Of a DNA stretch of 61,304 nucleotides, positions 9,270-19,646 are shown one piece after another. The notes beneath the pieces are model-generated. The model was given only the letters and a program-made list of their open reading frames with translations. It did no database searches and was not told the DNA's origin. This stretch comes from Trichomonas tenax (lineage: Eukaryota; Parabasalia; Trichomonadida; Trichomonadidae): contig JALKBU010000204.1 in assembly GCA_023091735.1 (NCBI GenBank), positions 1-61,304 on the forward strand, in the 5' to 3' direction. The stretch's first letter is position 1. Every line of letters begins with the position of its first letter. The translations under genes and the position numbers were made by a program.

Positions 9270-9400
9270 ATGAAAAACACAAATAAAGTCGCCCGTTTAC
9301 AATTACCAAGCCAAAAAAATTATTTTTATTTTTTCTTTTTTCTTCTCCTTTCCTATTCTTATTTTCTGTCAAGACTGGAGACTGCGTTAATCTTCTGCTA

Positions 9401-9660
9401 GATCAAAGAATCAGATCAAGTAATAGTGCGGCTCTTGCAGTGAGTTGATATCTTGGAGGGAGCTGAGTCTCTTGTAGCCTCGTCGGGAGTGTTGTGGCTG
9501 TTGTAATGAAGTACTGGTTGATCGAAGATTCAGATCAAGTAAAGTAGTGCGGCTCTTGAAGTGAGTTGACATCCTAGATGGATCTAAGTATCTTGTAGCC
9601 TCATCGTGAGTGCTGTGGCAAGCTTCTGCTAGATCGAAAATTCAGATCAAGTAAAGTAGT
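9401..9660. repeat. degenerate tandem repeat, about 112-119-base unit
   Basis: The block beginning GATC(A/G)AAGA, with TCAGATCAAGTA, starts at 9401, 9520 and 9632. In the first two copies it is followed by GTGCGGCTCTTG, AGTGAGTTGA and TCTTGTAGCCTC. That makes two full copies and a truncated third, just beyond the 3' end of the minus-strand beta-helix-like frame. No protein function is evident. Confidence 0.75.
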
Positions 9661-9678
9661 GCGATTCTGGTTGAAAAT

Positions 9679-10389
9679 TTAGGGTAATGCAAATTCTATA
9701 TTTTGTTTTATATTTATAGGGTTAAAGTTTTGAATTTGGCAGCCATTTGTTGTGGGTGAACTTTTTGTAGATAAACAATTTCTAAATCTTATTGAAGGTG
9801 TTCCCCAAAGTTTTACTATATATTTCGGGAAAATACAATTAAATAAATTAAAATGATCAACACAATGATTTGCTGGATAATATCCAAGTAATCCAAGCGT
9901 ATATTCGCATGATATTATATTTATATACTGGCTAATCATCTCAGTGCTTCCTGTAGAAGAAATTCTATTACAATATAAATTTGAGTGATTAAAAATATTA
10001 AAATGAGATATCAAATAAAAATATGGATTTGAACCATAATGATATGCTGGTCCAGTAATATAAGTTGCGTTATGACGATGAGTCGAATGGTTTAATCTTT
10101 GAAGCTCAACAGACCATTTTGAAACGTTGAGTTTTGATAATGAAGTATCATTTACAAGATTATATGTACTGGTAGTTGATAGAGCTAAACGCTTGGCGAT
10201 GCAGTTGCTTGCTATTATATTCGAGCAAACAAAATTTGCTCCATTATGATTAATAATGTCTAATTCTAGTGCAGGATTGCATTTATGAAATCGGCCGTAA
10301 GAGATGTAAAGATTAACGTTGGCTGATGTTAATACTGCTGTATCAGCAACATCAATGAATGTTGTATATTTTATCCATGTTTCATTCAT
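9679..10389 (-). CDS. beta-helix-type (Pmp-like) surface-protein fragment
   Basis: A 236-residue open frame rich in Asn, Ile, Ser and aromatic residues, with short repeats such as HFNIFNHSNL and HFNLFNCIFPKY. This pattern suggests right-handed beta-helix coils, as in the large trichomonad families resembling bacterial polymorphic outer membrane proteins. No signal peptide or membrane anchor is present, so it looks like the C-terminal part of a larger ancestral gene. A related, frameshifted copy lies inverted at 8814-9110. Expression is uncertain; I regard it as probably a remnant. Confidence 0.5.
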   Translation of the reverse strand: MNETWIKYTTFIDVADTAVLTSANVNLYISYGRFHKCNPALELDIINHNGANFVCSNIIASNCIAKRLALSTTSTYNLVNDTSLSKLNVSKWSVELQRLNHSTHRHNATYITGPAYHYGSNPYFYLISHFNIFNHSNLYCNRISSTGSTEMISQYINIISCEYTLGLLGYYPANHCVDHFNLFNCIFPKYIVKLWGTPSIRFRNCLSTKSSPTTNGCQIQNFNPINIKQNIEFALP

Positions 10390-10842
10390 GTGTAAGAATG
10401 GTTACACCAATAAGGTTAAAGATTACACTATCGTCAGCAATTAAGGTTAAATACTACACCAATGTTAGCTTTCAACAAATGTAAATATTAGAAATCTTTT
10501 TCGATATTGTTGACTTATCAATCTAAAATTAGCAAGTTCTTTTAATATTCATTTTCATACTGGAACATCTTCAATCTAATTTTTTTTCTTAGTCGACTTA
10601 TTCTATTCCATAAATTCTGTAAATCATATTCAATTGATCGAATTTTGTCGTCTCCTTCAAGTCAATGTCACTCTTTCGCATACTTATTTATTAAGTAAAA
10701 AAAATTCTCTCCAAATCATCATTATCATCATTTTTCATGAATGTTTGATTTTGTCAATAAAATACAGAATTTATGAAAATAAATAAAAGAGATTTAGTCA
10801 AATCAAATGCTGATAAGAATGAAACAAATAAATAATATGTTT
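10390..10842. other. intergenic spacer
   Basis: AT-rich, 453 bases. GGTTAAA(G/T)A(C/T)TACAC-like text occurs twice near 10420 and 10445. No gene seen. Confidence 0.5.
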
Positions 10843-13156
10843 TCATGGCAAAGAAGTAGTTTTTGACTGCATCACCTGTGCGCAGAGAGGGAGTGTGTTG
10901 ATGATCGAGTTCCTCGTGCTTTCGTCGATGTAAACTGGTTCTCCTTCGTAGATGGACATCATGTCGTTAATTTTAGAGGAGATAGAATCAATGAAGTCTT
11001 GCGACTTGTTCGTGCTGAGTGCGTCTGAGATGTGCATCATCAGTCTCCTACTGTGGTTGTGTGTCTTGTTTCCGCAAGAGATGAGAGATGTTGAGTATGC
11101 AAACCTGAAGTCGAGCTCATCGACCGACCTCGTGTTGTATGCAGTCAGCGGGTGCTCAGTGTATCCGCTCGCGACGAGATTTGGGATGTGCTCTATGATG
11201 ACTGAAGGTATCCTCTTGTAGAGAGATCGCAGGACTTCAAAGAGAGGAAACAGGATCGAAGAGTTCTTGAATTCCTTCATCGAAGAGATGAATGTGTACA
11301 AGCTGTGGAGAATCTCGACTAGGACTTCTTCGCTCTTCGTGTTCTGTATGATCGGGATCGCGAGCTTCGATATCCTGACGAAGTTCTTTGAGTTGTTGCA
11401 GTTCTTAATCTTGTCGACGACGACGCTCTAGCACATAACTATTATCTCAGAACATCTTGCACAGCTTCTCGAGGATCGCGAGTGCGTCGTCCTCGAACTC
11501 GTCGAATATCGAAGAAGCGAAGTTGAATATATCGACTGCGATATCGCTGATCGACGCTCCTGCAGCGATGGCGAGAGAGCAGAAGACGTCGATGAGCTTG
11601 CTGATGATGATCGACTCCTTGTCTTCGTTGTACACTCTGATAGTTTGCTCGAATATCTGCTGGCAGCACAGTGCAGAGAGGGGCTTAGACATGAATCGAG
11701 ATATGCTCTTGAGAATCGAGAAAGATGTCTCCGTGACATCTGTGACGTCCTTGTTCTCGAAGATCGCGCTTACGAACAGGTCCCACATGCACTTGTTGAT
11801 ATCTTCGTTAGCGATCGACGCAATCCTGACTGATGTGTTGACTGCTGAGGCTTCGGCAAATGATTTCTCCCTCATCGACATTATGAATATCTGCGAGATC
11901 AGATCCTCAGTCGCCTCTGTGATCCCTGCCTTGACGTACTGAGAGAATAGGTTGACGTACATCGTTGTCATGACTTTGCTCTTCTCATCTGGGAGAGAGG
12001 AGAAGATCGCGCTCGGATCGATGTACTTCATCGCGATCTCGCTCACACTCTCGGGCGCGAATGTGTATGCTTCAACTGCGATGATGACGAAATCCTCATC
12101 ATCTGATGATCTGAAAGAAAGAATACTTCTGAATTACGCATCCCACAGTGTGTCCTTGCTGAAACTGCCTAATTCGATCTCCTCGTTCTTCTCGACTTCG
12201 ATCATTGAAATCGCATAGAAGACGAGAGGCTGCTCCTCGTCAATGTTTCTCTCTTTTTCTCTGTTCCCCTTGAACTCGTGGACAGCACAGCCGAACGTGA
12301 AGCTGATGAAGTTCGCGTAGTCGAATCCATCATCGATATGTGATAACATAGCGATGATCTGCGTGAAATTGTAGTATTTCGTGTCTGAGAAGTACAAATC
12401 GACAACGAAATCCTTGAAATTGCTGTATGTCATAATAAGATACTCAGGCGCGATGTCCTGAATGAAATCGAACGCCTTCTCTGGGAACTCTCTTGCGAAG
12501 ATGTAGAATATGTTGATCATCTTGACGATTGTCTCCTGGCTGCAGTCGAACATGTACAACATCCTCGCCTTCGTGAGTGCAGACGCGCAAAGCTCAGAAA
12601 TTTCGCTATTGTTGAAGTGCTGTGCGACATTGATGAGGATCCGAATCAAATCGTCGTTGCAACTTCATCTGCAGACGACGTTCGCGTCGACAATCATCTT
12701 AACGATGCCCTTGACTATATTCAAATCTGATGACATGTCAATGCTCCTGATGATGGAGACAAATATCTCGTTAGACTTCTCTTGATTCATGTTCCTCGCC
12801 ATAACACTGAAATTCATCCTCGCCGCATCGCCGATCTCCCCAGGAGTGATGATGTACGAATTGATCGCGTCGAAGATGCACATCATGCTCTCTAGCACAA
12901 TCTCTCTCTCGTTGGCACTCAGGATCTTGTAGCCGTTCGATAGGAAGTCGAATGGGAAGTTTATCATCTTGATCGCGGATAACCTTATCCTCTCATTCAG
13001 ACTCTCGTTCTTGATGATCTCTGCGATGAACTTGACCATCATCTCTGGGCTGCCCTCCTTGACATCTGTGATGTACCTGATGTCATCCTGCGATGGCGAC
13101 TGGCTGAAGATAATCTCGCTCAAGCTTCTCGTGAATGTTTCGATATCGAAAGACAT
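10843..13156 (-). pseudogene. karyopherin-beta/HEAT-repeat-like gene with three in-frame stops and one frameshift
   Basis: Read from the ATG at 13156, about 770 codons are open except for TGA at 12665-12667, TAA at 12134-12136, TGA at 11447-11449, and a frame change between about 11420 and 11450. Coding text continues in the same frame across the first two stops (ILINVAQHFN after the first; AVEAYTFAPESVSEIAM after the second). It resumes in another frame as KIKNCNNSKNFVRISKL after the third. The helical repeats, many Ile/Phe pairs and an N-terminal segment with NERIRLSAIKMINFPF suggest an importin-beta-type solenoid; the exact family is uncertain. G/C-ending codons (GAG, ATC, TCG, AAG) contrast with the A/T-ending codons of most neighbours. 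I treat it as a recent pseudogene. Confidence 0.7.
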
Positions 13157-13472
13157 CAAACAAACAAAAAATATGATTGTGAATTCATATCAAAATTCTC
13201 AAAAATTTTCCGCACACGAAACAACACGAAGACATTGCGCAATAAATATACACACAAAACAATGATTAATCATAATTCGTCTAAATTTTTCTTTCTCATA
13301 CCAATTTCAACAACAGCCATCCGATATATAACATATCCAATACGCATATCACAAATATCATAATTTTAAAAAGCAATGTATATCATATAGCGAAAAAATA
13401 GAATAAGAATTCACATCATAAATTTGACATGTAATGCCATAAAAGTCAAATTTCAAACGATATTTTCCATCA
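13157..13472. promoter_or_regulatory. divergent spacer with TTTGACATGTAA box
   Basis: Spacer of 316 bases. TGACATGTAA at 13425-13434, preceded by TT, lies about 40 bases before the ARL ATG, and GTCAAAT follows near 13445. This is the window's recurrent element in the TGACATGTAA orientation. The side facing the karyopherin pseudogene shows no exact copy. Confidence 0.4.
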
Positions 13473-14030
13473 ATGGGAGGTCTTCTTTCTGGCCTCTGGC
13501 GATTTGCTTTTGGAAATCCGCAGCGCAAATTCAAGATCACTATCATCGGACTTGACAATGCGGGCAAAACTACAGCTTTATACAGACTACTCGATGGAGT
13601 TGTGATTAATACTCAGCCAACAGTTGGTTCAAACGTCGAAACAATCGAAAGAAAGAATGTTAAATTGCAGTGTTGGGATTTGGCCGGCCAAACATCATTT
13701 AGAAAAGGCTGGACAACTTTCTTTAACGGAACAGATGCGATTATTTTTGTTGTTGACTCAAGTGATAGAAATCGCGTAACAGAGGCTAGAAATGAGCTTT
13801 TCAGAGTATTAGAAGACGAATCTACAAGCAAATGCAGCATTTTAGTTCTAGCCAACAAGCAAGATTTGCCTAATTGCTTGACACTCAGCGAGATGATGGA
13901 GAGCTTGCAGCTTTCCGAGATCAAAAACCAGCACTGGACAATTCTGCCCGCATGTTCATTAACTGGACAAGGTTTAGAGGAAGCAGTTGACTGGCTAGTT
14001 ATGCATTTAGATAAAGCTTCAGCTCAATAA
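13473..14030 (+). CDS. arl5: ARL5-like ARF-family GTPase
   Basis: Small GTPase of 185 residues, normal ARF/ARL length. MGGLLSG gives a Gly2 myristoylation site and an amphipathic helix. The P-loop is GLDNAGKT (26-33), switch I is around Thr50 within TQPTVGSNVET, switch II is WDLAGQ (68-73), the guanine motif is NKQD (128-131), and SLTGQGL follows near 162. The GSNVE switch and the overall match point to ARL5, which recruits the GARP tether at the trans-Golgi. One oddity: the near-invariant DxGGQ reads DLAGQ, with the first Gly replaced by Ala while the catalytic Gln73 stays. That Gly rearranges in the switch, so GTP loading or hydrolysis may be altered (inference). Confidence 0.85.
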   Translation: MGGLLSGLWRFAFGNPQRKFKITIIGLDNAGKTTALYRLLDGVVINTQPTVGSNVETIERKNVKLQCWDLAGQTSFRKGWTTFFNGTDAIIFVVDSSDRNRVTEARNELFRVLEDESTSKCSILVLANKQDLPNCLTLSEMMESLQLSEIKNQHWTILPACSLTGQGLEEAVDWLVMHLDKASAQ

Positions 14031-14203
14031 GAATATATATACATATTTATATCCAAAATTTTGTACATATCACACTTTATTGTGAGTATTAAATTTGTTC
14101 TTTTACTCGAAAATCAATATCTGTCTGTTTGAGGTTTTGTTTTACTATTAATTTTCCCCTTTGTATATGTCTTTATGATAATTTTTCGAATCAATTGTGT
14201 TTT

Positions 14204-14222
14204 TGTCATGTAAAATGTCAAA
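14204..14222 (+). promoter_or_regulatory. TGTCATGTAAA box and TGTCAAA before the POP5-like gene
   Basis: TGTCATGTAAA (14204-14214, reverse complement of TTTACATGACA) followed at once by TGTCAAA, ending about 27 bases before the ATG. Same element and distance range as at other starts. Confidence 0.5.
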
Positions 14223-14248
14223 AATATTTGTAAAATCACTAAATTTTA

Positions 14249-14617
14249 ATGTCGCCCCCTAAAAGTAATAAATTTGGTCCATGCATCATTCATTCAAAGC
14301 GTCGTTATTATTTAGTTCGAATAGAGAAGACAAAGAACAGCGCTGTGGTCCATAAAGAAGACTTTGTTCAAGCATTCGCTGAAATGTATAAGCAATTGTT
14401 TGGTGCATACTACCTTGAACAGCTTCCACTTGATGTTTATGAGCAGGGAGAAGAATATATAGTTTCTACAACAACAGAATTTGCAGCTGCATTTAGAACA
14501 GCTTTAACTCTTCCAAGTCCACATCAATCAATTCACAAATTCGAAGTTATTAGTGAATCTTCAAATCTACAGCCACTGATTCATGATAGCCGATTATTTT
14601 ATCAGCCATTGAAATAA
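14249..14617 (+). CDS. POP5/Rpp14-like RNase P/MRP subunit
   Basis: A 122-residue protein whose N-terminal half (KRRYYLVRIEKT, then a helix and LFGAYYLEQLPLDVYEQGEEYIV) follows the alpha/beta layout of the Rpp14/Pop5 family: RYLLVRI strand, long helix, then a strand with acidic residues. Family members are 100-170 residues and belong to nuclear RNase P, which removes tRNA 5' leaders, and RNase MRP. The match is by pattern only; another small RNA-binding protein is possible. The promoter-like box lies immediately upstream. Confidence 0.5.
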   Translation: MSPPKSNKFGPCIIHSKRRYYLVRIEKTKNSAVVHKEDFVQAFAEMYKQLFGAYYLEQLPLDVYEQGEEYIVSTTTEFAAAFRTALTLPSPHQSIHKFEVISESSNLQPLIHDSRLFYQPLK

Positions 14618-14928
14618 TTTCATATTATTTTTGTTTTGTTTCATTATAAATTGTTGTTTTTGATAAACCCTTATTGATACATTTAGTCTACACATAAATC
14701 TAGATATGTGAAATAAAAACATTCATATCTAAGCTAATTCATAATTTAAACGCACTGCAACACACATTATTGGTTTGAAGCTTTATTGAAATGATTTTTC
14801 TTTGGATGCACAAGAAATTAATGATTTTGCAATAGTAACAAATAAAATATTACCCAGTTTAATTAACAAAAACATACAATTAGCCAGACAGAATACATTC
14901 TCCGAAGCTATGATATCATAAATTAAAA
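14618..14928. other. convergent 3' spacer
   Basis: AT-rich, 311 bases between convergent genes. Nothing identified. Confidence 0.6.
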
Positions 14929-16818
14929 TCAGTCCTTTTGAACAGATTCAAGGATTTGCTGCATTTCATTGAGTTTGTTTGCAGCATAGACCTCAAAGTT
15001 ATCGATAATATACTTTGATTTGAGTCTATTCATCTCTATGAACTCAAGTATATCTACTGCTTTGACTTCTTTCTCATCCTTATTTGCCGCATCTTTATTA
15101 TTTTCATCTTTAGCAGATTCTGATTTTCTTTGTTCTTTCTTCGAATTCTTGCTATTCTTTGAAGCTTTCGATGATGCTTGACTTTCTGAATTTTTTGATT
15201 TATTCTTGGAAGGAGGATTCTTTGTTTCATGGCGAATTGCTTCTATAATCTTCTCATCATCTTTCTCGATTGATTCTTCGTCATCATAATCTCCAAACAA
15301 GTCAGAATCAGAATCATATGTGCTTGAATATGTCTTCGACATACCAACAGATTTGTCAACTTTCGATGCTTCCTTATTCTTCATCTTTGTTGAATAGTTC
15401 TCGATATAATCAGAGTCGAAGTCAGACTCATACTCGGAATCGCAAAGATTGAGCTTTGTTTCCGTGTTTTTAACCGTGGATTCCTTAATAGATGAATAAC
15501 TCTTTGTCGAATATGAATTCTTAGATAATGACTCGGATTCCTTTGTTGAATAACTTTTGCTTGAGTTAGAATATGATTTCTTTGATGACGAATGCGATTT
15601 CTTGGAAGATGCTGAGGAATAGGAATGATAATCATCGTCAGACTCATTTTCACTGTTTGATTTTAACCAGCTTGGCTCAGATTCATAAGAATAATCATTG
15701 GATTCCTTTGAAACGATTGTGTTGGAAGGCTTTGATTCGTAATATGATGAATAATCCTCTTTTGTGCTATTTTTCGCATGTGACTCAGCTTTTTGTGTTG
15801 AATCAATGGTAGTAGAGAATAATGAAGAAGAATATGAAGATTGCTTCTGTGGTGTCTCTTTCGTGGTATCATTGTGAATAGATGATTTCGAATATTTTGA
15901 TGATTGTGGGGTTTCCACCGAGTTGCTTTTAGAGACACTCAGTGGAGAAGATGAGATATCAGATAAAGAATCATTGAATGATTCCTTGGACTTCCTTGAA
16001 GGCGGTGTATTGAAAGATGAAGATTTCGATGAATTTGAGTTAGATGACTTAGATTGTTGGGAAGATGTAAGACTCTTTGATGAAGATAACGATACTGATT
16101 GAGTACTAAGACTATCTCCTTTAAATGATGAATCAGATTTCGAATTTGGTGAAAATGAGCTCTTTGTAGAATTTGACAATGACACTGACCTTGTAGCAGA
16201 ATAATCAGTATTGAAAGTTGATGATTTCGCAGATGAATTTATAGATGTGGAAAATCTCGACGATGAAGTGAAATCTTCAAAAGTAAATGATGAAGAAGAT
16301 GTTTTGTCCTCTTCTTCCTGATGCTGATCTTTGAATTCTACAGGATCTGTCTGAATTTCCGCATTGAATGTGTTATTTCGGTCTTTCTCAAATATAGATA
16401 TCGGTATTGAGACTCTCTTTCGTGGATAAGGTTCATATTTTGTGATTGGAGGAGGTAACGATATTGCTGAATCTTCATCAACGTTTGCGATGTCTTCACC
16501 AGAATTTTCTGGTTCAGAGTCTGTGTCTCTTAAATAATATTGAGGAACCATCCTGATTTTTTGAAGAACTCGGCCTCCAGGATCAATTCCGTGTTTTTCG
16601 AGTAATTCACGAAGTTTGTAGTTCTCTTCTGTAAGATTGCTGTTTTTGATGATGAGCATTTGTCTCTGTTGATTATTCATGTGATCTTGTTTCTTTAATT
16701 GTTCAAGAAGACGGCGCTGTTCTTCCGCGGTGACGTCATCTATAATATCCGACTGCGTCTGCTGATCAGTATCACTATCATAGAGCAATCCTGATAGAGA
16801 TGCATTTTTTTTCAGCAT
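14929..16818 (-). CDS. Ser-rich low-complexity protein with N-terminal coiled coil
   Basis: A 629-residue protein I do not recognise. Residues 25-75 form a predicted coiled coil (EEQRRLLEQLKKQ). Residues 160-480 are a Ser/Lys/Thr/Tyr-rich low-complexity tract, with the SYSTKES type of repeat and acidic DSD clusters, and likely heavily phosphorylated. A Lys/Ser/Asn-rich basic region covers 530-590, and a final helix of about 40 residues (DILEFIEMNRLKSKYI) closes the protein. It could be a cytoskeletal or basal-body scaffold. The long middle stretch would be disordered. The frame is fully open, so the gene is probably expressed. Confidence 0.65.
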   Translation of the reverse strand: MLKKNASLSGLLYDSDTDQQTQSDIIDDVTAEEQRRLLEQLKKQDHMNNQQRQMLIIKNSNLTEENYKLRELLEKHGIDPGGRVLQKIRMVPQYYLRDTDSEPENSGEDIANVDEDSAISLPPPITKYEPYPRKRVSIPISIFEKDRNNTFNAEIQTDPVEFKDQHQEEEDKTSSSSFTFEDFTSSSRFSTSINSSAKSSTFNTDYSATRSVSLSNSTKSSFSPNSKSDSSFKGDSLSTQSVSLSSSKSLTSSQQSKSSNSNSSKSSSFNTPPSRKSKESFNDSLSDISSSPLSVSKSNSVETPQSSKYSKSSIHNDTTKETPQKQSSYSSSLFSTTIDSTQKAESHAKNSTKEDYSSYYESKPSNTIVSKESNDYSYESEPSWLKSNSENESDDDYHSYSSASSKKSHSSSKKSYSNSSKSYSTKESESLSKNSYSTKSYSSIKESTVKNTETKLNLCDSEYESDFDSDYIENYSTKMKNKEASKVDKSVGMSKTYSSTYDSDSDLFGDYDDEESIEKDDEKIIEAIRHETKNPPSKNKSKNSESQASSKASKNSKNSKKEQRKSESAKDENNKDAANKDEKEVKAVDILEFIEMNRLKSKYIIDNFEVYAANKLNEMQQILESVQKD

Positions 16819-18004
16819 TTTGTTAATGATTAATTCTAATTTTTAAACGGCAACTTTAATTTTTCAAAAACATTCAATTCCTTTGCAGAACAATTCTGTG
16901 ATGAGTTTTAAGCATAATTTAATAAAATTTATGAAATAATTTAAGAAGTTTATCAATGAAAAGCAAAAATGATTAGATATATAGATAAACATTCTATAGT
17001 AAAATACAACCATCGATTTAAAATTGTCCAAAAATGTTTTCTTCAATTTGAATTTTCAAAAAATCAAGGAAAATTAGGTAATTCTTCCAATCAAAAAAAT
17101 CTATTTTAAACTTATATAGTAAAACTTAACATCATTTCTCGGTGCTTCTTGGTGTTTGGAAGCGAAAAGTCGATGGTTAAAGAATTCTTTTTCTCTAGAA
17201 ATCATATTTTTGTGCAATTTCTCTCACATTATCATGTATGTGCATTGGCTTGCTTGTAGCACTAATATGTAAGATGTGTTGTTTGACAGCTTGCAGAACA
17301 ATAATGAATTTGTATCATAATACCGAATTAAGGAGTGCTGCAATTGAAGTAGATACAATAAAGACAACAAGAACAATTGTTACATCTACTGCATGTGAGA
17401 AAATTCCTACTTCATTTTGTTTGTCTAATTTGCTTGATATCCAACAAAAAATTTAGTTATGTACTTAAATGCTTCATTCAACACACCACTAAGTTTACAC
17501 CCATTACCAAAATTAATGTTTTCAATGTAATCCTTTTGGAAAGGAATATTAATGAACAATTTCAACATAAATATTGAAGATCCACTTTGACATAAGGAAC
17601 CACTACAATTGCGAACTTGTACTAGTGCATATGCAATGAAGTTAAGAGTAAATTACCTTTGAGTATTTCTATATTAAATTGCTATTGATGAGAATTCATC
17701 AGCAAATACCTTTGGGTATTTTACGAAAGGATAACTATACGTTGTGCAGAATAGTTTTTCATTGGTAATACCTGTTTTTGTTGTAATAATAGGTGGACAA
17801 TCGAATATGTTTTTGAGAAAATCCCGAATTGGAGCGCCAAATTGTATTTTTCTAGAACAGCAGTAAGGAAGGGATTATATATAAGTGAAGTTTAAAACCT
17901 CTACCGTGATTTGAAAGTTGTTCTCAAAATTTGCTTACAACTAAAAAATGTACTGACGTCAGTAAATTTTATTTTTGAAACAGTTTAATAAATTTGATCA
18001 TTTT
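16819..18004. other. 1.2-kb gene-free spacer
   Basis: AT-rich, with short broken frames only. A possible coding remnant around 17230-17580 is interrupted in every frame. An ACTGACGTCAGT palindrome near 17950 and an internal palindrome-like AT stretch are visible. I see no RNA gene. Confidence 0.5.
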
Positions 18005-18154
18005 ATGCTAAAGAAGAAGCTTCTTGGATTAATTATCATATCTTTTGCAATGTTCATGTTAGCAAGAATACTATGGCAAAAGATTGTATACCCTGTCCTT
18101 GTTGGTGAGCGAAAATGTAACTTTCTTTGTTCCCGTGAAAAAATGCGACGATAG
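18005..18154 (+). CDS. possible 49-residue membrane peptide
   Basis: Short open frame starting MLKKKLLGLIIISFAMFMLA: a Lys-rich start and one hydrophobic helix, then a short basic Cys-containing tail. It resembles the anchor of a type II membrane enzyme. It may be the orphaned N-terminus of a lost glycosyltransferase-like gene rather than a gene in its own right. It lies 91 bases before the MFS start. Confidence 0.3.
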   Translation: MLKKKLLGLIIISFAMFMLARILWQKIVYPVLVGERKCNFLCSREKMRR

Positions 18155-18245
18155 AAAAAAAACGTTAGAAAGCGAGATTGTACATTTGGCCAAAATTGAA
18201 TAAAATTGAGAGAATAGATTTAATTAGTTCATTTTTATCTTTGGA

Positions 18246-19646
18246 ATGTCACAGAAGAGCGATCCATCCGCCTCATACACATACGAGGACATCCAGGCAT
18301 CCGATGACTGGGTTCCATTCGCCAAAAGAGACAAATTATCCATCTGGCGCATCTTAGGTATCTGCAGATCAATGTTTGGTTATCAGACAATCTTCACTGT
18401 CGTTTTCGGCCTCCTCTCTCCACTCATGGACTCTCAGGAGATCAATATTCCTCAAATCTACCGCTCATGGATCTATTTAATCGGTCCACTCTCAGGCTTC
18501 ATCTGCCAACCACTCGTTGGTTACTACTCCGATGGTCTCCGCGCTAAGCTCGGCCGTAGACGCCCATTCATCATTGCTGGTGGCATCGGTGCCATCGTTG
18601 GTCTCGTTATCTTCTATTTCTGCCGTGAACTTGGTGCCTTAGTCTCAAAGGCTAATCCAAGGCCATGGAGAATCGTCTTCCTGATCATCTCCCTCACACT
18701 TATTTTCACATCAGTCAACCTTCTACAGGCACCAGGCAGAACAATCATCGCTGACCTTGTTCCAAAGGATCAGCAGGTCCTCGCTAACTCTATTGCTTCC
18801 ATTTTGATTGGCCTTGCTCAAGTCTTTTCCAACTTCATTGCTGGATTCAACCTCGCTCAGTACACAATCTTCTCTTATGACAAGCTCCTCATCATCTGCG
18901 GCGGCATCTTCATCATTGTCACAGTCTTAATCACAGTTCTCACCGCCCATGAGGAACAATTCCGTGAGAATCTCGACCACCCGAACCCATTCACACAGAT
19001 TTTCCGCTCCTTCAGAACAATGCCAAAGCCAGTTCTTCGTATTTCCATTGTCTACCTTCTTTCATGGATGGCTTACACAGAGTTCAACAACGAGTGCACA
19101 AGCTATGCTGGTACAGATCTCTTCCCAGATAACCGTGATGCTGGCACACGCTTCGGATTCATCATCATCGGTATCTCATCTATTCTTGTCATGGTCTTCT
19201 CATTCATCCAGGATGCTGTCATCAAGTGCATCGGCCTCAAACTTTCTTATGCTATCAGCCAGATCATTGAGGGTATCTGCCTTATCCCAATCTTCTGGAT
19301 TAAGAACAAGTGGGTTGCTCTTGGTTTGCTAGCACCACTCGGTATCTCCTGCTCTGTGTTCACCTCTGTTCCATACGCTATTGTAGGTGTCTACGCTTCT
19401 GATGAAGATATGGGCACATACATGGGCATCCTCAACATCTTCGTCGTGGGTGGTCAGCAGCTTGCTAACTGGATCATTGGCTCTGGTGTTGGTGCTTTCA
19501 CACATGGAAAGAAGGGCCCAATCATCGCTTCTGGTTGCGTTTTCGCTTTCCTTGCTGCTCTCATGTGCTTCGCAATCATCGTTCCAAAGCCAGACGATCA
19601 CGAGAACCTCCAACCACCCGTCAGAGAAGATGCTCCTTCCAAGTAA
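18246..19646 (+). CDS. MFS sugar transporter, GPH/sucrose-symporter type
   Basis: A 466-residue polytopic protein with about 12 membrane segments, the standard MFS size. The loop 2-3 signature GYYSDGLRAKLGRRRPFI (about 97-114) is the MFS motif-A equivalent, and its RRRPFI ending is typical of SLC45/plant sucrose transporters (GPH family). QAPGRTIIADLVP (about 160-172) in helix 5 and the second-half motif GLLAPLGISCSVFTSVPYAI also fit. It likely couples uptake of a sugar or disaccharide to protons at the plasma or a vacuolar membrane; the substrate cannot be read from sequence. C-ending codons suggest strong expression. No organelle-targeting sequence is seen. Confidence 0.85.
   Translation: MSQKSDPSASYTYEDIQASDDWVPFAKRDKLSIWRILGICRSMFGYQTIFTVVFGLLSPLMDSQEINIPQIYRSWIYLIGPLSGFICQPLVGYYSDGLRAKLGRRRPFIIAGGIGAIVGLVIFYFCRELGALVSKANPRPWRIVFLIISLTLIFTSVNLLQAPGRTIIADLVPKDQQVLANSIASILIGLAQVFSNFIAGFNLAQYTIFSYDKLLIICGGIFIIVTVLITVLTAHEEQFRENLDHPNPFTQIFRSFRTMPKPVLRISIVYLLSWMAYTEFNNECTSYAGTDLFPDNRDAGTRFGFIIIGISSILVMVFSFIQDAVIKCIGLKLSYAISQIIEGICLIPIFWIKNKWVALGLLAPLGISCSVFTSVPYAIVGVYASDEDMGTYMGILNIFVVGGQQLANWIIGSGVGAFTHGKKGPIIASGCVFAFLAALMCFAIIVPKPDDHENLQPPVREDAPSK

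Noticed and set aside
460..13156. Reassigned stop codons as the cause of the internal stops
   Set aside because: TAG, TGA and TAA each end intact genes here (TTLL ends in TAG, the 25.4-kb gene in TGA, the MFS gene in TAA), so a changed genetic code is not supported.
16819..18004. Surface-protein remnant between 17.2 and 17.6 kb
   Set aside because: Some frames looked like family text, but all are broken and no block matches another copy here.
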